From Alphaproteobacteria bacterium (lineage in GTDB: Bacteria; Pseudomonadota; Alphaproteobacteria; Caulobacterales; Hyphomonadaceae), in NCBI GenBank assembly GCA_018830285.1, contig JAHJSB010000047.1:1-64000 (forward strand): a stretch of 64,000 nt of DNA, in the 5' to 3' direction. Within the stretch, counting starts at the first letter, position 1. The number at the start of each line of letters is the position of its first letter. Both the position numbers and the translations under genes were made by a program. Positions 26,434 through 37,567 of the stretch are shown piece by piece. A model generated the notes under the pieces. That model ran no database searches and was not told the origin of the DNA. It saw only the letters and a program-made list of their open reading frames with translations.

Positions 26434-26907
26434 ATGGCCTATCAGCCCTCGCCCCTTGTCCGCAGCATGGCTCTTTTCTCATGGAACCAGACCGCCTACC
26501 TCGTGAACGAATGGATCAAATCCCTCAGCCGCGGCCTGACCGGCTGCAAACCCTTCCTGCCGCGTCCCGAAAGCGCCCGGCTCCCCGCCGCGCTCGCCCG
26601 GGCCACGCCGCGCTACCTCCGCACACCTCGCTTTCGCCTTGCCGAACCGCCTGCCCGTCCCGGCCATGGCAAGCCGCCCAGCCGCACCACCACCAACGAC
26701 CCGCGCATTCGCTTCCTCGACATGCCCTTGGCCCCGCCCGGCCCGTTCGACTACCCGCCGAGCGACACCGACCTGCTGCCCGCGCGTCCGCTGGTCCAGC
26801 GCCTGCGCGCGCTGCGCGACGTGTGGGACAATCCGGCTTTCTACATCACGGCCATGCGCCTGCGCCTGTCACGCAAAGCGGCGCCAATCCGCACTGGCTT
26901 GCCGTAG
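26434..26907 (+). CDS. Hypothetical protein
   Basis: 157 residues, not recognised. It is rich in Arg, Pro and Leu. The C-terminal part (ARPLVQRLRALRDVWDNPAFYITAMRLRLSRK) loosely resembles small alphaproteobacterial proteins with an RLxALxxVLxDP helix, but I cannot name a family. ATG 26434 has no strong ribosome site. It lies downstream of the cfa operon in the same direction. In a GC-rich genome a frame of this length could be accidental, hence the low confidence. Confidence 0.35.
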   Translation: MAYQPSPLVRSMALFSWNQTAYLVNEWIKSLSRGLTGCKPFLPRPESARLPAALARATPRYLRTPRFRLAEPPARPGHGKPPSRTTTNDPRIRFLDMPLAPPGPFDYPPSDTDLLPARPLVQRLRALRDVWDNPAFYITAMRLRLSRKAAPIRTGLP

Positions 26908-27124
26908 AGGTTCACATCGCGATCGCTCACGAAGCGCGGTCGCGAAACCGCGCGCCAGCTCCACATGGAAATTGTCCGTCTTGTGACGCAACGCGATACG
27001 TCCTGACAGCGCAGCCACATGATGCCTTTCGCCGCGCGACATGCCTCCCGCATGTGGCCGCGCCTGTGCTGGAGGCTTTTCTTTCGGGCCTCACGCCTTA
27101 GCTCCTCTCGGGAAGGAAAACATC

Positions 27125-29532
<2,408 letters not shown>

Positions 29533-30009
29533 TTACTGGGGATTGCCCGTATCCGGCTCAGCCGGAACAGGTGTTTCCTCCGTTGCCGATTCGCCTTCCG
29601 GCGCAGCGGGAACGGTCTCGGACGGCACAATCGGTTCATTCGTAACGGTCGATGGGCTGGTGGCAGCGCCATCCTGCCCTTCAAGCAGCGGGGCCGACGG
29701 ATCGAACAGATCGGCCGGCGCCTTGATCGCGTTGGTCTCGTCGGCGCCAAGGGCCTTCTCGACCGCTGTCCGGCTGTCGTCTCCCCGGTTGGCAATCGAT
29801 GTCAGGGTCAGGCTGGTAATGAAGAACACGCCGCCAAGGATGATGGTCGTCCGCACCAGGGCGCCTGCCGCGCCGCGGCCCGACATCAGCGAGTTGCCGC
29901 CACCGCCGCCACCCATGCCGAGGCCACCGCCTTCGGACTTCTGGATCAGCACCAGGCCGGTCATGACAACACAAGCGAGGATATGGACGACGAGGATGAC
30001 ATTCTGCAT
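29533..30009 (-). CDS. secG: Preprotein translocase subunit SecG
   Basis: 158 residues. SecG is the small auxiliary subunit of the SecYEG channel. The first helix is ILVVHILACVVMTGLVLIQ, followed by the glycine-rich loop KSEGGGLGMGGGGGGNSLMS and the second helix TTIILGGVFFITSLTLTSI. The tail of about 75 residues after the second helix is acidic and Pro/Glu-rich, much longer than in E. coli SecG but common in alphaproteobacteria. Located between tpiA and pyrG on the same strand. Confidence 0.93.
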   Translation of the reverse strand: MQNVILVVHILACVVMTGLVLIQKSEGGGLGMGGGGGGNSLMSGRGAAGALVRTTIILGGVFFITSLTLTSIANRGDDSRTAVEKALGADETNAIKAPADLFDPSAPLLEGQDGAATSPSTVTNEPIVPSETVPAAPEGESATEETPVPAEPDTGNPQ

Positions 30010-30090
30010 GGGGCGACCGGATTTCCTGAAATCAAGGGGCCCGCATATCGCCTATGACGGCGAACGCCAAGCCTCTCGCTTCAGTCTGGG

Positions 30091-30837
30091 TTAAATTGCT
30101 GCCCTGTAAATGGAGAGGAAATCGTCGGCCTTCAAGCTCGCGCCGCCAATCAATCCGCCATTAACGTTGGGAACTGCAAGGATTTCTGCGGCATTTGCGG
30201 GGTTCATGCTGCCACCATAAAGTATGCGCGTGACAGCGCCCGACGCGTCAAACTTCTCCGCCAACCAGGCCCGGATGGCGCCGTGCACTTCCGCAATCTG
30301 GTCCGTGTTTGCCACTTTTCCGGTGCCGATGGCCCAGATTGGCTCATAGGCAATGACGAAATCACCCGCGCCAACGCCGTCCGGGATCGACCCGGCCAGC
30401 TGGCGTTCGATCCGCGCCAGCGTCTGCCCGGCTTCGCGTTCGGCAAGGCTCTCGCCGACACAGATGATCGGCACCAGGCCCGCACGCAAAGCCGCCGACG
30501 CCTGCGCCGCAACGACAAAATCCGTTTCGCCATGATCGGCCCGGCGCTCGGAATGGCCGACAATCACGTAGCTGGCGCCGGCATCGGCCAGCATTTCAGC
30601 CGAAATATCGCCGGTATGGGCGCCCTTGGCGTTCGGATGGCAGGTTTCGCCACCGATTCGCAGGGCAGAATCACCTGCCGCTGTCCGGCCCAGCGCCACC
30701 AGCGTCGCCGGAAGGCAAAGCAGCGCGGTCACGCTCGCCTCTCCGGTGCCAACTGCAGCAGCCACTGCCTCTACCTGCGAAAGACTTTCCCGCAGGCCAT
30801 TCATTTTCCAGTTTCCGGCGATCAGTGTGCGTGACAT
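30091..30837 (-). CDS. tpiA: Triosephosphate isomerase
   Basis: 248 residues. It interconverts dihydroxyacetone phosphate and glyceraldehyde 3-phosphate. Markers are the substrate Lys in LIAGNWKMNG, the electrophile His in YVIVGHSERRADHGE, the catalytic Glu in AYEPIWAIGTGK, and the phosphate loop ILYGGSMNPANA and GGLIGGASL. ATG 30837 is the canonical start. It is divergent from ppiD, with 86 bases between the two starts, and upstream of secG and pyrG. Confidence 0.97.
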   Translation of the reverse strand: MSRTLIAGNWKMNGLRESLSQVEAVAAAVGTGEASVTALLCLPATLVALGRTAAGDSALRIGGETCHPNAKGAHTGDISAEMLADAGASYVIVGHSERRADHGETDFVVAAQASAALRAGLVPIICVGESLAEREAGQTLARIERQLAGSIPDGVGAGDFVIAYEPIWAIGTGKVANTDQIAEVHGAIRAWLAEKFDASGAVTRILYGGSMNPANAAEILAVPNVNGGLIGGASLKADDFLSIYRAAI

Positions 30838-30923
30838 GCAGCCATCCCTATCTTGCAAGACATTGCTGTGTCGCCTAGCAAGCACTGAGCCATCCCGCAA
30901 ATCGCCTGAGAGTACTCGTTCCG

Positions 30924-32837
30924 ATGCTAGCCCTGATGAAAAGCCTGATGAATTCGATCTTCGGCAAGTTCGTCGTCATGATCATCATTGCAGGCATGGC
31001 CTTCTGGGGCGCCGACCAGGCCTGGACATCGATGAACACCGGTCTCGGCAATGATCTGGCCGCCGCCGGCCCGCGCGGCATCGACATGACGACGCTCGAC
31101 CGTCGGGTCGAAAACCTGCTGCGCAATATCAACGCCAGTGCCGAAAAGCCGATCACTAAGTCCGAAGCGGTCGATCAGGGCATCATCGACGAGGTGTTCG
31201 CGCTCGAGACGTCCAAGATCGTGAATCTCGGTTATGCCGCCACGATCGGCGTCAAGCCGTCCACGAATGCCGTGGTCGAACAGCTGAAGACGGTCGATGC
31301 GTTCAAGAATCCGCTGACCGGCGAACTCGACCTCAACACCTATCGTGAAGTCCTTTACCAGAACCGCTTCACCAAGGAAGAATACGAGCAGCAGGTCGCG
31401 GACGACCTGACGCTCAAGACCCTGAACGATGCTGCCGCTGCTGCCATCTATCCGCCGCAGATCCTCGCCAGCATCCAGGCGCTCTATATCGGCGAGACGC
31501 GGGACGTCTCCTGGTTCATCCTGGACGCCACCAAGGCCCCGACGCCGGATGCGCCGACCGACGACGATATCCGCGCCTTCTATGACGAGAACCTTATTGC
31601 CCTCGAACAGCCCGAACGCCGCGCCATCGATCTTCTCAGAATGTCCGCTGATGACTTCCTCTCCAACGTCACGGTCACCGAGCAGGAAATCGCGACAATC
31701 TATGAAGCCACAAAATCCGAGCGCTTCTCCGAGCCTGACCAGCGCACCTTCATCGAGCTCTATTTCGCAGACCGCGACACGGCGCGCGCCGCGTTCGGTC
31801 AGCTTGCCGGCGGCGCTGACCCGGCCACGCTCTCCGGCGTCCTGTCCAGCGAAACCCGGACCGGCAATCGGGAAAGCGTCGCCGACACCGCGCTTCAGGA
31901 CGCCATGTTCGGTCCCGGCAAGCAGAGCGGCGCCCTGTTCGGGCCCCGCGAATCCGACGGAAAATGGCTTGTTGCGCGACTGGTGTCGGTGCAGCCCGGC
32001 GCGGTTTACCCGATTGAAACCGTGTCCGAAGTCATCCGGGACGAACTCAGCCGCGAACGCGCGCAGGTCCTGTTCTTCGAGAATCTGGACGCGCTCGATC
32101 GGTCCATCGGCGCAGGCTATCCGCTGTCCCAGATCGCATCCGAACTCGGCGTGCCGGTCATCAGCTTCGCACCGGTCGATGCGACTGGAACCACCAAGGA
32201 TGGCGTCAACATGACGGGCCTCGTCGCAGCACGCGATGCTTTCAGTGATGCGTTCCGCGTCAATGCAGGTGATGTGTCCAGCCGCTACGATGGCGATGAT
32301 GCGGTCTACCTCACGTCGCCACGCACCGTCATCGCGCCAAGCACGCCCGACTTTGACACGGTCAAGGACGACATTCACCAGACTCTGGTAGCGCAGCGCG
32401 CCGCCAACGCGATGCAGGCCTATTCGGACAGTGTGGTGGCGAAGCTGAAATCCGGTGACTCGACGCTTGCTGCTGCTGCGACCGCTGCAGGCACCACGGT
32501 CGAAACCCCGGTCGTGCCTGTCACCCGGATCACCGCCGAACAGAGCGGCCTGCCGACGCCGGCCATTTCGGCCATCTTTGCGGGGCGCGAAGGCGATGTG
32601 TTCAGCTATCCGAACCGGACCGGCGACAAGTTCATGATCGTCCAGCTCAACACGATCACGCCGCCCTCTGATGCCGCGCTTGAAATGCTCGGCACCCAGG
32701 CCACCTCGTCACTCAACCAGGCGCTGCGTGACGATCTGCAATTTGCCGCCGAGGCCGAAATTCGCAATGCCATCAAGCTCAAGGTCAATGACAACGCGCT
32801 CGCAGCGTACAAGAAATCGGTTGCTACCGATCAATGA
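30924..32837 (+). CDS. ppiD: PpiD-like membrane-anchored periplasmic chaperone
   Basis: 637 residues. A short cytoplasmic start is followed by one membrane helix (about residues 11-33, FGKFVVMIIIAGMAFWGADQ) and a long periplasmic part. The SurA_N-like segment around residues 50-180 (EAVDQGIIDEVFALETSK, LNTYREVLYQNRFTKEEYEQ) is typical of PpiD. The parvulin-like region near 275-345 is degenerate, as in many PpiDs, so it probably acts as a chaperone at the Sec translocon and not as an isomerase. Its stop overlaps trpE as ATGA, tying it to the tryptophan genes. Divergent from tpiA. Confidence 0.87.
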   Translation: MLALMKSLMNSIFGKFVVMIIIAGMAFWGADQAWTSMNTGLGNDLAAAGPRGIDMTTLDRRVENLLRNINASAEKPITKSEAVDQGIIDEVFALETSKIVNLGYAATIGVKPSTNAVVEQLKTVDAFKNPLTGELDLNTYREVLYQNRFTKEEYEQQVADDLTLKTLNDAAAAAIYPPQILASIQALYIGETRDVSWFILDATKAPTPDAPTDDDIRAFYDENLIALEQPERRAIDLLRMSADDFLSNVTVTEQEIATIYEATKSERFSEPDQRTFIELYFADRDTARAAFGQLAGGADPATLSGVLSSETRTGNRESVADTALQDAMFGPGKQSGALFGPRESDGKWLVARLVSVQPGAVYPIETVSEVIRDELSRERAQVLFFENLDALDRSIGAGYPLSQIASELGVPVISFAPVDATGTTKDGVNMTGLVAARDAFSDAFRVNAGDVSSRYDGDDAVYLTSPRTVIAPSTPDFDTVKDDIHQTLVAQRAANAMQAYSDSVVAKLKSGDSTLAAAATAAGTTVETPVVPVTRITAEQSGLPTPAISAIFAGREGDVFSYPNRTGDKFMIVQLNTITPPSDAALEMLGTQATSSLNQALRDDLQFAAEAEIRNAIKLKVNDNALAAYKKSVATDQ

Positions 32838-34261
32838 TGCCTGCCCGTCTGATCGTTCGCAGGCGTATCGGGGATCTTGAAACACCCGTCGGCGCGATGC
32901 TGAAACTGGGCGATGACACGCCCGGCAGTTTCCTGTTCGAATCCATAGCCGGCGGTGAACGCCTCGGGCGCTATTCCTTTATCGGCCTCGAACCGGAACA
33001 TTGGTTCCGCATCCAGGATGGCATCGCCGCCGTGTGCGAAACGGCGGACTTCGCGAATCCGCTCAGCACATCAGACAAGCCGGTTCAGGCCTTGCGCGAC
33101 TTTGTGCGCTTCGCGCAGGCTGAAACCGACACGCCCCTGCCCCCAATGGCCTCCGGCGCGTTCGGCTATGTCGGCTATGACATGATCCAGCATGTCGAAC
33201 CGGTGACAATTACGGGTGCCGACACGCTGGACGTGCCCGAAGCCCTGCTTGTCATCCCGCGCGTCGTCATCGTGTTCGACCACATCTATCAGGAAATCCT
33301 GCTTATTGGTCGTGTTCATGACGGCAACGAAGCGGCGATCAACACCCTGCTGGATGAGGTCGAGGCCCGCCTTGAACGCATGCCTCTCGTCCCGCCCAAG
33401 GATCAGGCGCCCGTCGAGATCACGCTGACATCGAACACGACCAAAGAACGTTATTTCGAGATCGTCGAGCAATGCCGCGACTACATCCGCGCCGGCGACA
33501 TCTTCCAGGTCGTGCCAAGCCAGCGCCTGTCGACGCCGTTCAGCCTGAAATCGATCAGCTATTACCGGGCCCTGCGCCGCCTCAATCCCTCGGCCTTCAT
33601 GTTCCACATGAACCTCGGCACCGTGCGCCTCGTCGGATCCAGCCCGGAAATCCTGGTCCGCCTTCGCGATGGCCGCGTCGCCATCCGCCCGATCGCCGGC
33701 ACGCGTCCGGTGTCCGGGGACGCCATCGAAGATGCTCGCCGCGCCGAAGGCCTGCTCGCCGATCCGAAAGAGATGGCCGAACACCTTATGCTGCTCGACC
33801 TTGGCCGCAACGATGTCGGACGCGTCGCCGCCTATGGCAGTGTCGAAGTCACCGAACAGTTCATCGTCGAGCGCTACAGTCACGTCATGCACATCGTCTC
33901 CCATGTCGAAGGCAACATCCGCGAAGGCCTCGATGCAGTGGACGCGCTGTTTGCCGGTTTCCCGGCAGGCACGGTCTCAGGCGCGCCGAAAATCCGGGCC
34001 ATGCAGATCATCAACGAGATGGAAAGCGCCCGGCGCGGCATCTATGGCGGTGCCGTCGGCTATTTCGGCTGGAACGGCGACCTCGACACCTGCATCGCGC
34101 TGCGTACGGCGATCATCAAGGACGGCCAGCTCCACATTCAGGCTGGCGGCGGGGTCGTGCTCGATTCCGTTCCGCAATACGAATATGACGAAACCCTGCA
34201 CAAGGCGGGCGCCCTCAAGCGCGCCGCGGAACTCGCCGCCACCTATGAGTTCGACCAATGA
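32834..34261 (+). CDS. trpE: Anthranilate synthase component I
   Basis: 475 residues. It converts chorismate to anthranilate with ammonia from TrpG. The N-terminal feedback site for tryptophan is visible as GSFLFESIAGGERLGRYSFIG, where the usual LLES is LFES. The catalytic domain has IFQVVPSQRLSTPF, RPIAGTRPVSGD and LLDLGRNDVGRVA, then FPAGTVSGAPKIRAMQIIN. The start overlaps the ppiD stop by four bases, and the stop overlaps trpG as ATGA, so a ppiD-trpE-trpG transcript is certain in outline. No Trp leader peptide is seen upstream. Confidence 0.96.
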   Translation: MMPARLIVRRRIGDLETPVGAMLKLGDDTPGSFLFESIAGGERLGRYSFIGLEPEHWFRIQDGIAAVCETADFANPLSTSDKPVQALRDFVRFAQAETDTPLPPMASGAFGYVGYDMIQHVEPVTITGADTLDVPEALLVIPRVVIVFDHIYQEILLIGRVHDGNEAAINTLLDEVEARLERMPLVPPKDQAPVEITLTSNTTKERYFEIVEQCRDYIRAGDIFQVVPSQRLSTPFSLKSISYYRALRRLNPSAFMFHMNLGTVRLVGSSPEILVRLRDGRVAIRPIAGTRPVSGDAIEDARRAEGLLADPKEMAEHLMLLDLGRNDVGRVAAYGSVEVTEQFIVERYSHVMHIVSHVEGNIREGLDAVDALFAGFPAGTVSGAPKIRAMQIINEMESARRGIYGGAVGYFGWNGDLDTCIALRTAIIKDGQLHIQAGGGVVLDSVPQYEYDETLHKAGALKRAAELAATYEFDQ

Positions 34262-34827
34262 TCCTCGTCGTCGACAATTATGACAGCTTCACCTGGAACC
34301 TCGTCCATTACCTGGAAGAGCTCGGCGCCCGCACGAAGGTCATCCGCAATGACGAATTGACGGTCGAGCAAGCGCTCGCGCTCAAACCGGACGGCATCCT
34401 CCTCTCCCCCGGCCCCTGTACGCCGAACGAGGCGGGCATCTGCGTCGACCTGATCAAGGCCGCGCCTGACGACATGCCTATTCTCGGCGTCTGCCTCGGC
34501 CACCAGGCCATCGGCCAGGCCTTTGGCGGCGCGGTGATCACGGCGAAGGAAATCCGCCACGGCAAGCTGTCGGATATCCACCAGACCGGCGGCGACCTGT
34601 TCGAAGGCCTGCCGGAAACCTATGCCGTCGTCCGATATCATTCACTCTCGGTGCGTGATTCCGACCTGCCCGATTGCCTCGTCGCTGACGCCGTCACCGA
34701 CGACGGAGAGATCATGGCGATGCACCACAAGACCCGTCCCATCTACGGAGTCCAGTTCCACCCGGAATCGATCAAGACCGAGCACGGCCATGCGCTACTC
34801 CAGAACTTCCTGAAGCGGGTCTCGTAG
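34258..34827 (+). CDS. trpG: Anthranilate synthase component II (glutamine amidotransferase)
   Basis: 189 residues. It supplies ammonia to TrpE. It begins MILVVDNYDSFTWNLVHYL, and the amidotransferase triad is Cys in ILGVCLGHQAIGQAFGG with His and Glu in YGVQFHPESIKTEHG. The oxyanion strand LLSPGPCTPNEAG is present. Some alphaproteobacterial TrpG proteins also serve p-aminobenzoate synthesis (PabA). Overlaps trpE by four bases and is followed 15 bases later by an alpha/beta hydrolase gene before trpD. Confidence 0.96.
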   Translation: MILVVDNYDSFTWNLVHYLEELGARTKVIRNDELTVEQALALKPDGILLSPGPCTPNEAGICVDLIKAAPDDMPILGVCLGHQAIGQAFGGAVITAKEIRHGKLSDIHQTGGDLFEGLPETYAVVRYHSLSVRDSDLPDCLVADAVTDDGEIMAMHHKTRPIYGVQFHPESIKTEHGHALLQNFLKRVS

Positions 34828-34842
34828 AATGGACCGCCTCGC

Positions 34843-35604
34843 ATGAGCGACGTCGATCAGCAGGCCGAGGCCCTCCTCGCCGATATGAAGCCAATAAGCC
34901 CGAGCGCCGCGCCCGGACAGAATTTTCTGCCGCCGCAAACCCGCCGCGATATCTCCGGCCAGTACGGATCGACCCCCGTCTGGCGCGCCGGCGAAGGCCC
35001 GCCCACGCTGTTCGTTCACGGCTGGGACGACACGCATCGCGTCTGGCGTCGATTCGCGCAGGACTTCCTGCAGAACACGCGTCCGGTCCTGGTGATGGAC
35101 CTGCCCGCCCACGGCGCCTCTAAAACCGAACACTGCACCCCCGTCAGTGCGGGCGCCGCCGTCGCCGAAGTCTGCGCCGCCGAAGGCCCGATCGACACGA
35201 TCATCGCCCATTCGTTCGGCTGCGACGCCAGCGTGCGCGCCGTCGCGGCAGGTGCCAGTCCCGACTATCTCATCCTGATCGCACCGCCATTGCTCGACTG
35301 GGCCGACTACCAGCGCCTCAAGGGCCATGACGACGCCGTCATCGCGCGGGCGCTCGACCTGCACCAGGAGCGGACGGGGTCCGACATGGCCCGCACCGAC
35401 TTCCGCGCCGCATTGGCGGATTACAAGGGCACGATCCTGCTTGTCGGATCGGATGCTGACGAGAGCAGTCCACTCGCCCTGATCCGCGACCTGGCCCACA
35501 GCCTGCCCGGCGCGCGCCTCGTCGAAGACGACACGTTGAGCCATCGAGATATTGCGCTCGATCCGCGCATCCTGTCGGAAATCACCGCCTTTCTCGGCTA
35601 CTGA
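34843..35604 (+). CDS. Alpha/beta hydrolase inside the trp operon
   Basis: 253 residues. The fold is clear: TLFVHGWDDTHRVWRRFA (oxyanion His-Gly), VLVMDLPAHGAS, and the nucleophile elbow IIAHSFGCDAS (G/A-x-S-x-G type). The acid lies near GSDADESSP and the catalytic His in DTLSHRDI. The first 45 residues are a polar extension (DQQAEALLADMKPIS). No substrate is known. It sits between trpG and trpD with 15-base and roughly 70-base gaps, so it is probably co-transcribed, but no such enzyme is needed for tryptophan synthesis. Confidence 0.85.
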   Translation: MSDVDQQAEALLADMKPISPSAAPGQNFLPPQTRRDISGQYGSTPVWRAGEGPPTLFVHGWDDTHRVWRRFAQDFLQNTRPVLVMDLPAHGASKTEHCTPVSAGAAVAEVCAAEGPIDTIIAHSFGCDASVRAVAAGASPDYLILIAPPLLDWADYQRLKGHDDAVIARALDLHQERTGSDMARTDFRAALADYKGTILLVGSDADESSPLALIRDLAHSLPGARLVEDDTLSHRDIALDPRILSEITAFLGY

Positions 35605-35673
35605 CGCGCCATCCCGCATTGAACCGCATGCCCAAGGCCGCTAACGATGGCGCTCGCTTTCGGGAATTCGTTG

Positions 35674-36705
35674 ATGACTGACACCGCCCTGACTACCGCC
35701 ATCAAGGCGATCGCCCGCCGCGAGACGCTTGCGCCCGAAACGCTGGAAGCCGCGTTCAACCTGCTCCTGAGCGGCGAGGCGGCTCCCGAGGAAATCGGCG
35801 CGTTCCTGATGGGCCTTGCTGTGCGCGGTGAGACCGCTGCCGAACTGACCGCCGGGGCCCGCATCATGCGCCAGCATGCCCGCACGATTACGCTCGACGG
35901 CCCGGTCCTCGACACGTGCGGCACCGGTGGCCTGCCCTGGAAGAGCCTCAACACATCCACGGCCAGCGCGCTGGTCATCGCCGCTGCCGGTGGCCGCGTC
36001 GCCAAGCATGGCAACCGATCGGTCCCGCCGAAAACCGGCTCGGCGGACGTGCTCGAAGCGCTCGGCGTGAACCTCGAAACCGATGAGCACGAATTTCGTG
36101 CCTGTCTCGACGGGGCCGGTGTCGCCTTCATGTTCGCGCGCAGCCATCACAGCGCCATGCGCCACGTCGCGCCGGTCCGCGCGAAGCTCGGCATCCGCAC
36201 GATCTTCAACCTGCTGGGTCCGCTGTCCAATCCGGCCGGTGCGCAGTTTCAGGTCCTCGGCGTCTTCGCACCCGAATGGACACGGCCCATGGCCGAAGCC
36301 CTCGTCCAGCTCGGCACGACCCGGGCCTGGGTCGTCCATGGCCTCGACGGCATTGACGAGCTCTCCATCGCCGGCCCCACCCATGTTTGCGAAGTCAGCG
36401 GCGGCACGATCCGCGAGCTCGAAATCCATCCCGCCGATGCCGGCCTCGATACCAGCCCGCTGTCGCGTCTCGAAGGCGGCAATGTCGCCGACAATGCCCT
36501 CGCTATTACCGAACTGCTCGACAGCCAGGAAGGCCCGTTCCGCGACGCCGTCCTGCTCAACGCCGCAGCCGGCCTCCACGTCGTCGGCAAGGCGGCAGAC
36601 CTAAAGCAAGGCGTCGCCATGGCTGCCGAGGCCATCGACACCGGCAAGGCGCGCGACACGCTGCGCAAGCTCGTGTCGCTCTCCAACGGGCAGGAGCCGG
36701 TATGA
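35674..36705 (+). CDS. trpD: Anthranilate phosphoribosyltransferase with variant GTGGD motif
   Basis: 343 residues from ATG 35674; an in-frame ATG at 35647 would add nine residues and cannot be excluded. It joins anthranilate to PRPP. Much of the protein is canonical, for example HHSAMRHVAPVRAKLGIRT and FNLLGPLSNPAG. However the PRPP-binding motif, usually GTGGDGxxxxNIS, here reads GTGGLPWKSLNTS, and the usual KHGNRxxSSxSGSAD reads KHGNRSVPPKTGSAD. The Asp after GTGG is absent. The genomic position with trpE, trpG and trpC supports the assignment. The stop overlaps trpC as ATGA. Confidence 0.9.
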   Translation: MTDTALTTAIKAIARRETLAPETLEAAFNLLLSGEAAPEEIGAFLMGLAVRGETAAELTAGARIMRQHARTITLDGPVLDTCGTGGLPWKSLNTSTASALVIAAAGGRVAKHGNRSVPPKTGSADVLEALGVNLETDEHEFRACLDGAGVAFMFARSHHSAMRHVAPVRAKLGIRTIFNLLGPLSNPAGAQFQVLGVFAPEWTRPMAEALVQLGTTRAWVVHGLDGIDELSIAGPTHVCEVSGGTIRELEIHPADAGLDTSPLSRLEGGNVADNALAITELLDSQEGPFRDAVLLNAAAGLHVVGKAADLKQGVAMAAEAIDTGKARDTLRKLVSLSNGQEPV

Positions 36706-37505
36706 GCACCGCCCTCGACCGCATCATCGATTACAAACGGGATGAAGTTACGGCACTCAAGCGGGCCGAATCCTTCGCCAGCCTCTCGCGGGCCGCGACC
36801 GAGGCCAGCCCGGTCCGGGGGTTCGCCGCCGCCATGGATCGCATTGCCGCGACCGGCGAGAATGCCCTCATCTGCGAGCTGAAGCGCAAGAGCCCCTCGG
36901 CGGGCGACATCCTGCCTGGCGCCGATCCCGTAGCCATCGCCGCCGAATACGAATCCGGTGGCGCTGCCTGCCTGTCAGTGCTCACCGACGGGCCGAGCTT
37001 CGGCGGCTCGCTCGCGGATTTTACCGCCATTCGGGACGCTGTGAGCCTGCCGATGCTGCGCAAGGACTTCCTGATCGACCCGATCCAGGTCGCCGAATCC
37101 CGCGCCCACGGTGCCGATTGCATCCTCATCATCCTGTCGGCTGTGGATGATGTGCTGGCGGCCGACCTCCACGACGCCGCAACTCGTTTCGGCATGGATG
37201 TTCTCATCGAGACCCATGACGAAGCCGAGCTGGAACGCGCCCTCCGGCTCGCCTCGCCCCTGATCGGCATCAATAATCGCGACCTGAAGCGCATGGTGAC
37301 AGACCTGTCGACAACCGAGCGCCTTGCGCCGCTGGTCCCGGCAGGCCGCCACATCATAGCCGAAAGCGGGATTTCGACCCCTGAAAACATTATCCGGCTG
37401 CGCGCCACGGGCGCGCGACGCTTCCTGATCGGCGAAAGCCTGATGAAAATGAACGACCGGCGCGAAACTGCCGTAACAGCGTTAAGACAGGCCTGTTCCG
37501 TTTGA
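36702..37505 (+). CDS. trpC: Indole-3-glycerol phosphate synthase
   Basis: 267 residues, (beta/alpha)8 barrel. It closes the indole ring after TrpF. Markers are LICELKRKSPSAGDI (catalytic Lys), LSVLTDGPSFGGS, LPMLRKDFLIDPIQ, GINNRDLKRM and IIAESGISTPENI. It is a monofunctional TrpC, not fused to TrpF. It overlaps trpD by four bases and is the last gene of the operon. trpF, trpB and trpA are not in the window. Confidence 0.96.
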   Translation: MSTALDRIIDYKRDEVTALKRAESFASLSRAATEASPVRGFAAAMDRIAATGENALICELKRKSPSAGDILPGADPVAIAAEYESGGAACLSVLTDGPSFGGSLADFTAIRDAVSLPMLRKDFLIDPIQVAESRAHGADCILIILSAVDDVLAADLHDAATRFGMDVLIETHDEAELERALRLASPLIGINNRDLKRMVTDLSTTERLAPLVPAGRHIIAESGISTPENIIRLRATGARRFLIGESLMKMNDRRETAVTALRQACSV

Positions 37506-37530
37506 CCCGAACCGGGAACACATGTAGAAC
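37502..37530 (+). promoter_or_regulatory. lexA promoter with an SOS box
   Basis: GAAC (37516-37519) and GAAC (37527-37530) are separated by exactly seven bases, the alphaproteobacterial LexA box GAAC-N7-GAAC (GTTC-N7-GTTC on the other strand). It overlaps a promoter with TTGACC (37502-37507) and TAGAAC (37525-37530) 17 bases apart; the second half-site lies in the -10. LexA bound there would block its own promoter. Extra GAAC copies at 37509-37512 and 37537-37540 flank it at non-standard spacing. Confidence 0.8.
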
Positions 37531-37567
37531 ATAAGCGAACATAGATTCGGACGGAAGGAATCATCCC

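Noticed and set aside
25992-27101. 369-codon frame running through the end of cfa into the next gene
   Set aside because: Shadow frame of cfa for the first third, Pro/His/Arg-rich afterwards, and it contradicts the clear cfa frame.
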